From positions 1 through 9,209 of the forward strand of contig CAJXGR010000109.1 of assembly GCA_913053665.1 (NCBI GenBank): a DNA stretch of 9,209 bases. The letters run 5' to 3'. Shown piece by piece: positions 1-7,485 of the stretch. Source of the DNA: an uncultured Spirochaetia bacterium. Lineage in GTDB: Bacteria; Spirochaetota; UBA6919. The notes beneath the pieces were generated by a model. That model did no database searches. It saw only the letters and a program-made list of their open reading frames with translations, and was not told the DNA's origin. A program made the translations under genes and the position numbers. The first letter of the stretch is position 1, and each line of letters starts with the position of its first letter.

Positions 1-2109
1 AAGACTGAGACTTACTTTATCTCTAATATCATCTTCTAAAGGCTTATTGAGAGTACTGATACTGGATAGCTCCTCGCGGTTGATTCTTATGGTTTTATCG
101 GATACCTTAAAATGGAGTTTAATTTTCTTTATATTAACAAATTGGATAGAATCAGGTATCTTGATCTGAAACAGGATGTCGTTGTTTTCAGGGATCAGAG
201 CAGGAATAAGAAGATCCTTTGATGTCTTGGCCAATACCTTCCCTTTGTCACCCAGGAATTCCACGAATAACGTTTCAAACGTATCCAGTCGGTCTGACGC
301 GTAAAAGCCATCTCCCCGTGACTGAATGAATCCCACTAAATATCTTCTGTTCAACCACTTCAAGGAGATTGGAGGGAGTTTGTCATCACGGGTTGGTGTT
401 AGGTCTTTGAGTCGACAAAGCCTGCTTCCATCCGTGAAAGTCTTGATGATTGAAATTGTCTTATTGGAAAGGGCTTTGGCCAGCTTTCCCTTCTCGTCAT
501 TTGTCATGAACCGGGGGATCACAACAAGGTAATGGATCCCAAGACGTCCAAGTATCTGGACAGAGTGTGAATCATTGATGGAGGCGGCAAGGATTTGGGC
601 GTAGAAGTTACTTTTAGAGTAATAGCCTGAGAATCCGTTGATCAGACCTTTGAGATGGCCTCCACTATAAATCATGTACTTGCTGGCCAGACTGGTTTTC
701 CCGAAGGAGGGAGGGTAATAGGCTATTTTGGCGTTCTTATCGATCTTTGTGTCAGAGAGATATTCTATGGCCTTCGGGATGGGTTCTACTGTCTCCATGG
801 GTATTTTAGGAATAAGTTCAAGGACTAATAATCCAAGAATCAGGCTGGATACCAACAGTTTCTTTTTCCTGGTATTCAGTTGATGAATGAAATGCTTGAA
901 ACCATAGGCGGCTATAATAGTCATAACGAATATAACGATAAGACCAAAGCGGGCTGGCACTCTCATAGAGGAAAACCCAGGGACGAGGTAGTAAAAAATG
1001 AGGTGTGGAAGGGGAATAATGACTTTATCATTCCAATACGGTCTATTGAATATGGGTCCTAGGGATAATATAAAAAAAACAAGACCTAACCAAAAAAAGT
1101 ACTTGTATTCTAAAGGCTTTTCCCTATTTTTACCTAGTCGATATCGCTGGACTATTCTATAAAAAAAGAAAAAGAATACTAAAAAGCCGGCAAACAGGAC
1201 TTTTTCCTGCATCTCACGGAGGGGAAAAGCGTCTTGAAGGGCATCGTAGATAAAGCTGAAGAAAAGGTTATAAGAAGACGGACTGATATAACTGATTGGA
1301 AAATGGGCTGAGAATGACACGTTCTGGACAATGCTTCTCTTGAACTCATAAAAGTGTTTGGCCTCCAGATAGGGTAGTGAAAGGGGTAGGATAACAATGA
1401 GATAAAGAAATCCTATGATGGATAAGTGTTTCCATAACTTCAAATTAAAATACTTCTTCTTCACGATGATATGAACAAGGATCACAAGAAAGATTGCTAA
1501 AAGTAGGATGTAGGCAATGTAAAAGGAGCCTAAAGATTGCAATAGCCAGAACAGAACAAAGATGAGCCCGTATTTTAATCTCTCCGTCTCCAAATAGAGA
1601 AATAAGAATAGAAAAACGAAGCCCAGCCAGGGAAAAGAGAATATCTGAAAGTGAGACATTTGATGGATTAATCCTGATGAATAGGTGAAAGCAATGGCCA
1701 GAAAGACGGCGGGGGCGATTTCTTTGAATAAATACAGTCCCAAATAAAAGAGTCCAATAGAACACAATAAGAAGTTAATGAGAGAGAGTAAATTATAACT
1801 GAAAACGGGGTCGCCACTGAGTTTTCGGATGGGTATATAGAATATTTGATGCCCAAGAAGGTGCTCAGAGAATGTGAGGGCTTTTTTGGAGGGATATATG
1901 ATATTGGCATCAAAAAAGTGATGAAAGTCCAAAGAGGTAATTTTATGATAGTCATAATCCAGAAGATAGGCGTTGAGACAGGGATCTCCCGCGTGAGGGA
2001 AGATGGATTCTGAAAGATTCTGGGTAAAAAAACCTCTAAATATAACAAGATTGACGAGGAGTAAAAAAAATAGAATTAAGATATGTTTAGAAGTATTATA
2101 TTTTGGCAT
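1..2109 (-). CDS. Large multi-pass membrane protein, GT-C glycosyltransferase-like (3' end outside window)
   Basis: One uninterrupted frame of 703 codons starts at ATG 2109-2107 and reaches base 1 without a stop, so the C-terminus is missing. The start follows AGGGGA at 8 nt. About eleven hydrophobic segments are visible between residues 9 and 434 (for example 9-28, 108-128, 157-173, 195-217, 303-320, 386-405, 417-434), followed by a largely soluble region from about 435 to the edge. Early family-like features are G-D-P-C-L-N-A near 41-47, I-Y-P-S-K-K-A-L near 71-78 with S-E-H-L-L-G at 81-86, and M-R-V-P-A-R-F-G at 382-389. From memory, this pattern is common in bacterial GT39-like or YfhO-like membrane proteins that use lipid-linked sugars. 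Donor and acceptor cannot be read from the sequence. It is divergent from another GT-C-type gene. All short plus-strand frames inside it are shadows. The coding call is firm; the enzymatic role is inferred. Confidence 0.85.
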   Translation of the reverse strand, partial: MPKYNTSKHILILFFLLLVNLVIFRGFFTQNLSESIFPHAGDPCLNAYLLDYDYHKITSLDFHHFFDANIIYPSKKALTFSEHLLGHQIFYIPIRKLSGDPVFSYNLLSLINFLLCSIGLFYLGLYLFKEIAPAVFLAIAFTYSSGLIHQMSHFQIFSFPWLGFVFLFLFLYLETERLKYGLIFVLFWLLQSLGSFYIAYILLLAIFLVILVHIIVKKKYFNLKLWKHLSIIGFLYLIVILPLSLPYLEAKHFYEFKRSIVQNVSFSAHFPISYISPSSYNLFFSFIYDALQDAFPLREMQEKVLFAGFLVFFFFFYRIVQRYRLGKNREKPLEYKYFFWLGLVFFILSLGPIFNRPYWNDKVIIPLPHLIFYYLVPGFSSMRVPARFGLIVIFVMTIIAAYGFKHFIHQLNTRKKKLLVSSLILGLLVLELIPKIPMETVEPIPKAIEYLSDTKIDKNAKIAYYPPSFGKTSLASKYMIYSGGHLKGLINGFSGYYSKSNFYAQILAASINDSHSVQILGRLGIHYLVVIPRFMTNDEKGKLAKALSNKTISIIKTFTDGSRLCRLKDLTPTRDDKLPPISLKWLNRRYLVGFIQSRGDGFYASDRLDTFETLFVEFLGDKGKVLAKTSKDLLIPALIPENNDILFQIKIPDSIQFVNIKKIKLHFKVSDKTIRINREELSSISTLNKPLEDDIRDKVSLSL

Positions 2110-2117
2110 GATAGAAT

Positions 2118-2123
2118 TCCCCT
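2118..2123 (-). promoter_or_regulatory. Ribosome binding site of the left membrane protein
   Basis: AGGGGA on the minus strand lies 8 nt before the ATG at 2109. It supports that start and shows that this genome uses Shine-Dalgarno initiation. Confidence 0.65.
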
Positions 2124-2184
2124 ATAAACTTGTTAATACTCATTTTTGGGTTAAAAAGGATCTATAAAGTAGATTTAAATGTGT

Positions 2185-2212
2185 AATATAACGTAATAAA
2201 TGTTTTAGTCAA
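2185..2212 (-). promoter_or_regulatory. Candidate sigma70 promoter for the left membrane protein
   Basis: On the minus strand, TTGACT (2212-2207) is followed after 16 nt by TATATT (2190-2185). Transcription would start near 2178, giving a leader of about 70 nt before the ATG at 2109. It lies in the AT-rich 165-bp gap between two divergent genes. No equally good promoter was found for the rightward gene. Such matches occur by chance in AT-rich DNA. Confidence 0.45.
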
Positions 2213-2274
2213 TAAAATTAATGAATAAACCCTTATTTTACTATTTAAGTTCTCTTTTTGTTGGGATTAAATGA

Positions 2275-3846
2275 ATGGATAGATTATTAATGTGGTTTCA
2301 GGATAGAAAGAAATTAATATTCCTTATTATCCTTACAACAATATTATTTAGACTGCCAACATTGTTTATAGAAGTGTTCAATGGGGATGAAACCCACTAT
2401 GCCACAGCAGCCATGGTAATCCTGGAGGGGGGTCTGCCCTATGTTGACTTTGTAGACAAAAAACCGCCCTTACTCTATTATATTTATGCTGCTACCTTTA
2501 AGATATTTTGGAAGGACATACGATTTGTCCATTTTGTTGCTCTATTATTTGTTTTCGCCACATCTTATTTTATTTACAGGATTTTGATGTTATATGGGCA
2601 TGAACGGGCTGGACTTCTTGGAGCCTTGTTTTACGGTCTGTTTTCCATGGCATTCATTGAACAGGATATGTGGGCGGCCAATGCTGAAGTCTTTATGGCC
2701 CTTCCTATGACCCTCTCCGCCTATTTCTTTTTGAAGGGAGATTGTGATAATTCCCTTGTTTCAGTGGGATTATCAGGCTTTTTTTTATGTATTGCCCTTT
2801 TAATCAAACAACAAGCCGGTATTTTATATCCCCTCTACTTTATTGCGCTAATCTATTTCTCATGGAATCATGGATTAAAGGGAGTCCTGAAAGCTTTATT
2901 CCTTCAAGGTTCTATCCTGGTGTTGGCAAGCCTGATCCCCATCATTGCCATTGTTCTCTATTACTATTCAGTAGGGCATCTTAAAGAACTGGTACTTTGG
3001 AACGTTACCTATAACTTCCTGTATATTGATGAAGGGCCTGAAGTTATGAGCGTTGTTCTAAAAGGTGTCTTCAGAACATGGGCTTTCATTATGTCCTGCT
3101 TGATCTTATGGGTTTTAGCCTTTTACTATTACATGAAACGGAAAGCTGTTCCCATATTTCCTGGTAAACTATTCTTTCTGGTTGCCCTATGGACATTGTT
3201 AACCTTTCCGGCCATTTTTACGGGAGGACGATTATTTGGCCATTATTATTTCTTGTTGTATCCTTCTATTGCCTTACTAGGAGGGCTGGGTGCTGAATAT
3301 TTCTTTAACAATATAGACCGATATATAAAATGGACAAAGATGCTTTTTGTCATCTTTCTATTTTTAACACCCCTTTTTTTCCTGGTCTTTGGAATTTACC
3401 GATCTTTATCTGGAGGTTATCAATCCGCTAAGCCATTTATTAAGAAAATCACCCATTCTGTTGAACTAGAAACAGACCCAGGGGATAAGATATTTTCCTG
3501 GGGGCTTTTCCCCTACCCCTATTATTACGCTAACCGTCTTCCAGCCAGTAAATTCATTGCCTGTGAATACCTCGTGCCCCTATGGAGAAACCGTTTCCAC
3601 AAGGATAAAGAGTATCTCCCAAGTCAATTGAAAGATCGACATAAAGAGAATATGAATATATTATTGAAAGACCTGAATGATCAAAAACCTCGCGTGATCA
3701 TTGATGTACAGGGGACAAAACACCTGGATAACTGGAATCTTTATGATCTGAAACACTTCCCGAGACTTTACCAATTCATTCAACAAAACTATGAGCTTAA
3801 AGATACTGTAGAAGGAGTGGATATTTACAAGCTGAAAAAGAATTGA
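2275..3846 (+). CDS. GT39/ArnT-like integral membrane glycosyltransferase
   Basis: A 523-residue protein of the GT-C, PMT_2-like type, expected in the inner membrane and expected to transfer a sugar from a polyprenyl-phosphate donor to an envelope acceptor. The family signature is clear: N-G-D-E-T at 37-41 carries the acidic pair expected at the active site (D38, E39), followed by G-L-P-Y-V-D at 53-58 and D-K-K-P-P-L at 61-66. Roughly eleven hydrophobic segments span residues 14-375. G-G-R-L-F-G-H-Y-Y at 317-325, before a late membrane segment, is also typical. Residues 380-523 form a soluble C-terminal domain, probably periplasmic. A TGA stop immediately precedes the ATG, so this is the earliest possible start. 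The ribosome site is weak (GGGAT). It is divergent from another GT-C-like gene. The family is well supported; substrate is unknown. Confidence 0.9.
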   Translation: MDRLLMWFQDRKKLIFLIILTTILFRLPTLFIEVFNGDETHYATAAMVILEGGLPYVDFVDKKPPLLYYIYAATFKIFWKDIRFVHFVALLFVFATSYFIYRILMLYGHERAGLLGALFYGLFSMAFIEQDMWAANAEVFMALPMTLSAYFFLKGDCDNSLVSVGLSGFFLCIALLIKQQAGILYPLYFIALIYFSWNHGLKGVLKALFLQGSILVLASLIPIIAIVLYYYSVGHLKELVLWNVTYNFLYIDEGPEVMSVVLKGVFRTWAFIMSCLILWVLAFYYYMKRKAVPIFPGKLFFLVALWTLLTFPAIFTGGRLFGHYYFLLYPSIALLGGLGAEYFFNNIDRYIKWTKMLFVIFLFLTPLFFLVFGIYRSLSGGYQSAKPFIKKITHSVELETDPGDKIFSWGLFPYPYYYANRLPASKFIACEYLVPLWRNRFHKDKEYLPSQLKDRHKENMNILLKDLNDQKPRVIIDVQGTKHLDNWNLYDLKHFPRLYQFIQQNYELKDTVEGVDIYKLKKN

Positions 3847-4024
3847 CGGCTTATTCCTGGGTTTAAGTTTTGTATGAATATTTTGGCCCTTTTGTCGAAT
3901 AAAATAGTAAATACTCATCTTAATATGATATTTGTTTTGTATGTGTTATCTTTAAGCTTACAAATAATAATATTTAAGCTACAGTTGATAATAGATTGAA
4001 TGATCTGTACGATAAGTTAGAACC

Positions 4025-4053
4025 TTGTCCGATACGTACTTATGAGATAGAAT
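4025..4053 (+). promoter_or_regulatory. Candidate promoter upstream of the caspase-like gene
   Basis: TTGTCC (4025-4030), a 17-nt spacer and TAGAAT (4048-4053) resemble a sigma70 promoter about 80 nt before the start of the next gene. The rest of the 286-bp gap after the glycosyltransferase gene is AT-rich, without a convincing terminator or small gene. Confidence 0.35.
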
Positions 4054-4132
4054 TAACATAAAATAATGGGTCTAAAGATCTCGCATTCTTCAGTTTATAC
4101 TCATCCATAAGACGAATGTTTGCTAATAAATT

Positions 4133-5650
4133 ATGGTATTTACTATGAAAACATTAACTTTAATTATTATCATTTTCCTTATAGAGCTTTCAAGAGTCTA
4201 CTTTGTTTTTGGGGCCGCCAAAATCATTAAAGAGGGAAAACCTGCCCGTGAGAAGTATTTTTTTGACTTAAATACAAAAGATCGCTTCAGCAAAGTCAAA
4301 CCCGTGCATGCCTATGCCTTTATGATCGGAAATGACAATTATACCATTAATTCTGATTTTGATAACTTAGCCCAGTGCTACAATGATGTGAGATTGTTGA
4401 AAGGTATATTTCTGTACTGTGCAAGGATGAAGGAAAAAGATATATATACTTATCGAGATATGACCTTAAAGAAGTTTAAGAGTGAGTTTGACAAATTTGT
4501 AAAGCATATCAAAGAGGACGATCCAGACTCTGAAAAGCTAGTGATCATCACTTACAGCGGTCATGGCCGTGAGGATGGTGCCCTGGCCTTTGTGGACGGA
4601 GGGTTTTTAAAACCACAAGAATTGAAAGACCTGATCAATACCTATAAAAATGACACCGTATTAATCATAGACGCGTGTTACTCAGGAAACAATGAGGGAC
4701 CCAAAGAAGTCTTTAAAACGGAAAAGAAGTCGGCTTTTAAATCAAACACCTTAAGGATTTATGCAAGTTTAGCTCACCTTACCGCTAAAGAGATCAAGTA
4801 TAGCGGTGCTTATTTCAAACAGGTAAAGCCCTTTTACCGCAATGTTTTAGGGATCAAGAAAATAAGCGGAAACGGCTACTTTACCGCCATGATCGGATTG
4901 TTTTTCGCTGAGTACAAACTAAAACCTGGTGAGAACGTATCTTTTAAGGATTTAGTATCTTACGTTACGAATAAAGGGAAACAATACGTTGAATATCTGG
5001 CCCTTAAACAAAGTCATAATGCCCAAAGACAGTTTGAGGCTGGAGTCCGATTGAATCAGCAACCCAAAGTCCTGCCCATTAAGCAAAAAGTGGATTATAT
5101 TGATGTGAATCATAAGTTTATATTGATCCAAACGCCTATTCTCCCCACTGGATTTGAGCCTGGTATATCGGTAGGAACCCTTATCCCGTTTGGAAGGCTG
5201 GGTGGAGACTTAAGGTTTCCTATTTTGTTTGTCAACCCATATTTGGGCTATGAATTGAAGTTTATAAAGAAAAATCTCTTTTTAAGTTTCAGCCTACCCT
5301 TCATGATTTCCAGTTCTGATAATTTTGCCAATCGACGCGATGTGAGTCTAATGACTCTAGCACCTGCTCTTGGTTTCTATTATCGATTTTTCAGGAAAAA
5401 ACCCTTTAACCTGTTGATCGGAGCTGATGGTGGGATAGCCTTCACCTTTGTTCGCGCCTCTTCATTTGGACCCTTAAAAGAAGTTTCCGAAACCTTTAAG
5501 AACACTTATATTTCAGTGACATCCGCTGCTAATTTTGAGGTGGATAGAGACTTTGATCTATTTGCTCAAGCCAAGTTTATATATATAGGTTATGCCGATG
5601 AGCCGTTAACAGGAATATCTTTATCTGTGGGTGCCAATTATTTCTTCTAG
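4133..5650 (+). CDS. Exported caspase-fold (peptidase C14) protein with C-terminal outer-membrane-barrel-like domain
   Basis: A 505-residue protein with three parts. First is an N-terminal signal peptide (K6, hydrophobic core about 8-26, likely cleavage after V-F-G27). Second is a caspase-like p20 domain at about 57-300: a strand with A-F-M-I-G-N-D-N-Y at 62-70, catalytic His144 in Y-S-G-H-G, and catalytic Cys182 in I-D-A-C-Y-S-G. Third is a domain from about 340 to 505 made of alternating amphipathic strands that ends in G-A-N-Y-F-F, the aromatic end typical of outer-membrane barrels. Caspase-fold bacterial proteins usually cleave proteins after Arg/Lys or Asp, but the specificity here cannot be read. 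If the barrel is real, the peptidase domain is probably periplasmic (inference). ATG 4145 (M-K-T-L) gives a more usual signal peptide than ATG 4133; neither has a clear ribosome site, so the start is uncertain by four codons. It converges on the oxidoreductase gene. Confidence 0.88.
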   Translation: MVFTMKTLTLIIIIFLIELSRVYFVFGAAKIIKEGKPAREKYFFDLNTKDRFSKVKPVHAYAFMIGNDNYTINSDFDNLAQCYNDVRLLKGIFLYCARMKEKDIYTYRDMTLKKFKSEFDKFVKHIKEDDPDSEKLVIITYSGHGREDGALAFVDGGFLKPQELKDLINTYKNDTVLIIDACYSGNNEGPKEVFKTEKKSAFKSNTLRIYASLAHLTAKEIKYSGAYFKQVKPFYRNVLGIKKISGNGYFTAMIGLFFAEYKLKPGENVSFKDLVSYVTNKGKQYVEYLALKQSHNAQRQFEAGVRLNQQPKVLPIKQKVDYIDVNHKFILIQTPILPTGFEPGISVGTLIPFGRLGGDLRFPILFVNPYLGYELKFIKKNLFLSFSLPFMISSSDNFANRRDVSLMTLAPALGFYYRFFRKKPFNLLIGADGGIAFTFVRASSFGPLKEVSETFKNTYISVTSAANFEVDRDFDLFAQAKFIYIGYADEPLTGISLSVGANYFF

Positions 5651-5666
5651 TCACAATATATATTAG

Positions 5667-5684
5667 CAATCTGATTTTAGATTG
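5667..5684. repeat. Short hairpin CAATCT / AGATTG after the caspase-like gene
   Basis: A 6-bp perfect stem with a 6-nt loop (GATTTT), 17 nt beyond the stop of the plus-strand gene. No T-run follows on either strand, so it is not a standard intrinsic terminator. It sits directly beside two further inverted repeats. Confidence 0.5.
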
Positions 5685-5685
5685 T

Positions 5686-5701
5686 CAGGTTCCAAAACCT
5701 G
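5686..5701. repeat. Short hairpin CAGGTT / AACCTG
   Basis: A 6-bp perfect stem with a 4-nt loop (CCAA), one base after the previous hairpin. AACCTG recurs at 5707-5712, so the right arm is repeated. It may help end transcription between two convergent genes, but lacks a T-tract. Confidence 0.5.
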
Positions 5702-5707
5702 GATCCA

Positions 5708-5748
5708 ACCTGTAGAAGCGACAGTCTCCATGAATTGCCACTACAGGT
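5708..5748. repeat. Inverted repeat ACCTGTAG / CTACAGGT with decayed inner stem
   Basis: Perfect 8-bp arms at 5708-5715 and 5741-5748 enclose 25 nt. Inside, G5718, C5719, G5720 and A5721 can pair with C5738, G5737, T5736 and T5735, so a longer imperfect hairpin can form. It resembles a dispersed REP- or MITE-like palindrome, but only one copy is in the window. It lies 5 bp beyond the stop of the minus-strand oxidoreductase. Confidence 0.5.
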
Positions 5749-5753
5749 GGTTA

Positions 5754-6725
5754 TCATGACCTGCCGTTGAACAGAGACCTTTCGGCCCTCTCTAAAATCC
5801 TTAGAACCTCTAGGCCTTCCTTTCCGTCTGTTCTCGGGGTAATTCTACCTTCTAAAGAGCTAATAAAGTGTTTCATTTCTTCATTAAGTGGCTCTTTCTT
5901 GTTAAATGAAATGATTTGATACTCCCCTTTAGCATTCGGCATCTGTGGGGTCCACCCCATCTTATGGGGGTAGTAAAATAGTTTTTCCTCGCTCACATCA
6001 TCGAATACCACCATTCCTTCCGAGCCAATGACCACCAGCTTTTGTTCTTTATATGGATGGATCCAGCTTGCAAAGATATGGGCTTTCACATTATTCCTGA
6101 ATTCCAGTGTGGTTAACGTTGTATTATAGACTTTCTTGTCTATGTTGGCATCACCAAAGGATGAGACATGGATGGGATTCTCCTCAAGGAGCATAAGAAT
6201 GACTGAAATGTCGTGAGATGCAAAACCCCATAAAATATTCTCTTCAGTCCACGATTTTCCATTATTAAGACGGTTGGAATAAATATACTGAATCTTCCCT
6301 AAACGCCCTTCAGAAATCATTTCTTTTAATTTAAGGACGGCCGGATGATATTGAAGGATATGGCCAATCATTAAAATCCTATTGTTTACATTGGCCAATT
6401 GGACAAGCTCTTCGCCCTCCAGGACAGTTAAAGCCAAAGGTTTTTCCACATAGACGTCTTTATGGGCCAGGAGAGAGTCTTTAATGAGCTGATAATGGCT
6501 TTCGGCAGGTGTGGCAATGGCAATCGCTTGAATGGCTTTATCCTCCAGCATTTCATCAAAGGATGAGGTGTAGTGGACATTGGGAAAAGCCTCCTTTCGC
6601 TCAGCGATACGGGTCAAATTGCTATCACAGGCTGTCTGGAGGACGTTGAGGTCATAAAGGTTTCTGAGGATGTTTTTACCCCAATAACCTAAACCAACCA
6701 GCCCTATCGACTTGTTTTGCGTCAT
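5754..6725 (-). CDS. Gfo/Idh/MocA-family oxidoreductase, probably acting on a UDP-amino-sugar
   Basis: An NAD(P)-dependent sugar dehydrogenase of 323 residues from the start chosen here. A Rossmann fold begins at once: G-L-V-G-L-G-Y-W-G at 8-16 with the GxGxxG-type turn. The family motif E-K-P is at 94-96, G-H-I-L-Q-Y-H-P-A at 121-129, and S-H-D at 170-172 carries the likely catalytic His. The region E-E-N-I-L-W-G-F around 161-168 is typical of the WlbA/WbpB and UDP-GlcNAc 3-dehydrogenase branch, which oxidises the 3-position of UDP-HexNAc or its uronate for diamino-sugar synthesis. That substrate is inferred. No aminotransferase or acetyltransferase partner is in view. An ATG five codons upstream (6740) lies inside the terminal repeat of the neighbouring IS and lacks a ribosome site; ATG 6725 has AAGGA at 5 nt and is preferred. 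The native upstream region was replaced by the IS. Confidence 0.9.
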   Translation of the reverse strand: MTQNKSIGLVGLGYWGKNILRNLYDLNVLQTACDSNLTRIAERKEAFPNVHYTSSFDEMLEDKAIQAIAIATPAESHYQLIKDSLLAHKDVYVEKPLALTVLEGEELVQLANVNNRILMIGHILQYHPAVLKLKEMISEGRLGKIQYIYSNRLNNGKSWTEENILWGFASHDISVILMLLEENPIHVSSFGDANIDKKVYNTTLTTLEFRNNVKAHIFASWIHPYKEQKLVVIGSEGMVVFDDVSEEKLFYYPHKMGWTPQMPNAKGEYQIISFNKKEPLNEEMKHFISSLEGRITPRTDGKEGLEVLRILERAERSLFNGRS

Positions 6726-6730
6726 ATAAT

Positions 6731-6735
6731 TCCTT
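6731..6735 (-). promoter_or_regulatory. Ribosome binding site deciding the oxidoreductase start
   Basis: AAGGA on the minus strand lies 5 nt before ATG 6725. Its first two bases (6735-6734) belong to the end of the IS inverted repeat, so the site is a hybrid of IS and chromosomal DNA. Confidence 0.6.
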
Positions 6736-6746
6736 GGCATTGCTAA
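6734..6746 (+). repeat. IS left terminal inverted repeat
   Basis: TTGGCATTGCTAA is exactly complementary to 7472-7484. It contains the spurious upstream ATG for the minus-strand oxidoreductase and overlaps the -35 of the candidate transposase promoter. Confidence 0.85.
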
Positions 6747-6768
6747 CTTAATGGAGTGTGATTATACT
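6740..6768 (+). promoter_or_regulatory. Candidate transposase promoter, -35 in the left inverted repeat
   Basis: TTGCTA (6740-6745), a 17-nt spacer and TATACT (6763-6768) lie about 30 nt before the transposase ATG. A promoter overlapping the left inverted repeat, so that bound transposase can repress it, is usual in IS1-like elements. On the opposite strand, 6766-6761 reads TATAAT and could act as an outward -10 toward the oxidoreductase, although no good -35 is seen for it. Confidence 0.45.
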
Positions 6769-6798
6769 TTAGGAAACAAACTTATGAGGTAAGATACC

Positions 6799-7475
6799 AT
6801 GAATTGTCCTAAATGTCAATCAGCAGATTATATAAAAAATGGTCTTGCAAATAACAGACAGCGTTATCTTTGCAAAAGATGCAAATATACTTACACTGTC
6901 CTAGAGAGAGGGAAGTCTAAGGAAATTAGAAAAGCGGCTCTCATCCTTTATCTAGAAGGACTGGGCTTTAGATCTATTGAACGGATATTAAAGGTGAGTC
7001 ATGTCTCAGTCATGAACTGGGTCAGACTCTATGGGGAAGAACTTGAAGAATTAAGGAGTGAGAAGAGATTGGAAGTCATCGAAATGGACGAAATGCATAC
7101 CTACATTGCTTCAAAAAAAACTACTGCTGGATATGGATTGCTGTTGACCGATTTGGAAAACGATTTATCCACTGTGTTTTTGGTACAAGGGGAAAGGAAA
7201 CAGGGAAAAAATTATGGGATAAGATCAAGAACAAAGAGATCAAGAAAATAGCTACAGACCATTGGAAAGCTTATGAGACCTTCATTCCAAAAGAAAAACA
7301 CATTCAGTCCAAGGCAGAGACCTATACGGTAGAAGGTTACAATAGTCTATTGCGTCATTTTTTAGCACGGTTAAGACGTAAAACTAAATGTTACACAAAG
7401 AGTTTAGAGATGTTAAAATATTCAGTATTACTTTTAATGGCAAAACGGAATGGGGAGCTTTCTATAATACTTTAG
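6799..7475 (+). CDS. IS1-family transposase in two frames (InsA/InsAB'-like, -1 frameshift)
   Basis: The zero frame starts at ATG 6799, after GAGGT at 8 nt. It encodes a zinc finger (C3, C6, C25, C28), a helix-turn-helix at about 43-80, and then M-D-E-M-H-T-Y-I. At the A8 run 7113-7120 the family sequence moves to the -1 frame: S-K-K is followed by N-Y-C-W-I-W, and this frame stays open to TAG 7473-7475. The joined product is 225 residues, close to the 232 of IS1. It has plausible DDE catalytic residues: D97 (M-D-E), D154 (T-D-H-W-K-A-Y) and E179 (V-E-G-Y-N). Without slippage the zero frame yields a 150-residue protein ending at 7251, lacking most of the catalytic domain. The slippage site is of the programmed type known in IS1, but a one-base deletion that inactivates the gene cannot be excluded. 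The TAG stop overlaps the right inverted repeat. Confidence 0.85.
7113..7119 (+). other. Slippery heptamer A_AAA_AAA for -1 frameshifting
   Basis: In the zero frame the codons read TCA AAA AAA ACT. Slipping back one base on the two AAA codons makes the next codon AAC (7119-7121) and restores the IS1-type catalytic domain. Canonical IS1 is known to shift -1 on an A6C motif at the insA/insB' junction. Confidence 0.6.
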
Positions 7476-7484
7476 CAATGCCAA
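7472..7484 (-). repeat. IS right terminal inverted repeat
   Basis: TTAGCAATGCCAA is the exact complement of the left repeat at 6734-6746. It overlaps the transposase stop codon by three bases. Confidence 0.85.
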
Positions 7485-7485
7485 A

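Larger units (their letters stand above)
6734..7484 (+). mobile_element. IS1-family insertion sequence, about 751 bp
   Basis: A compact element bounded by perfect 13-bp inverted repeats, TTGGCATTGCTAA at the left and its complement at the right. It holds one transposase gene in two overlapping frames. The length matches the IS1 family (about 700-800 bp). IS1 elements normally duplicate 8-10 bp of target, but the flanks here (TATAATTCC on the left, ATTAGAAAG on the right) do not match. This suggests a deletion or recombination after insertion. The exact ends could be 2 bp further in. The left end abuts the oxidoreductase start; the right end cuts a toxin-like gene. Confidence 0.85.

Noticed and set aside
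326..1062. Short plus-strand frames 326-532 and 880-1062
   Set aside because: They are antisense to the left membrane protein and have no ribosome site or recognisable protein character.
1179..2048. Several short minus-strand frames (1179-1397, 1445-1765, 1668-2048)
   Set aside because: They overlap each other and lie inside the continuous 703-codon frame that starts at 2109 on the same strand; their Ser/Pro/Leu-rich translations look like shadows.
3661..3918. 85-codon minus-strand frame across the glycosyltransferase 3' end
   Set aside because: It is antisense to well-supported coding sequence and has no recognisable features.
3990..4050. Possible inverted repeat ATAAGT / ACTTAT before the caspase-like gene as an operator
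   Set aside because: Only 6 bp per arm with a long AT-rich loop; expected by chance in this composition.
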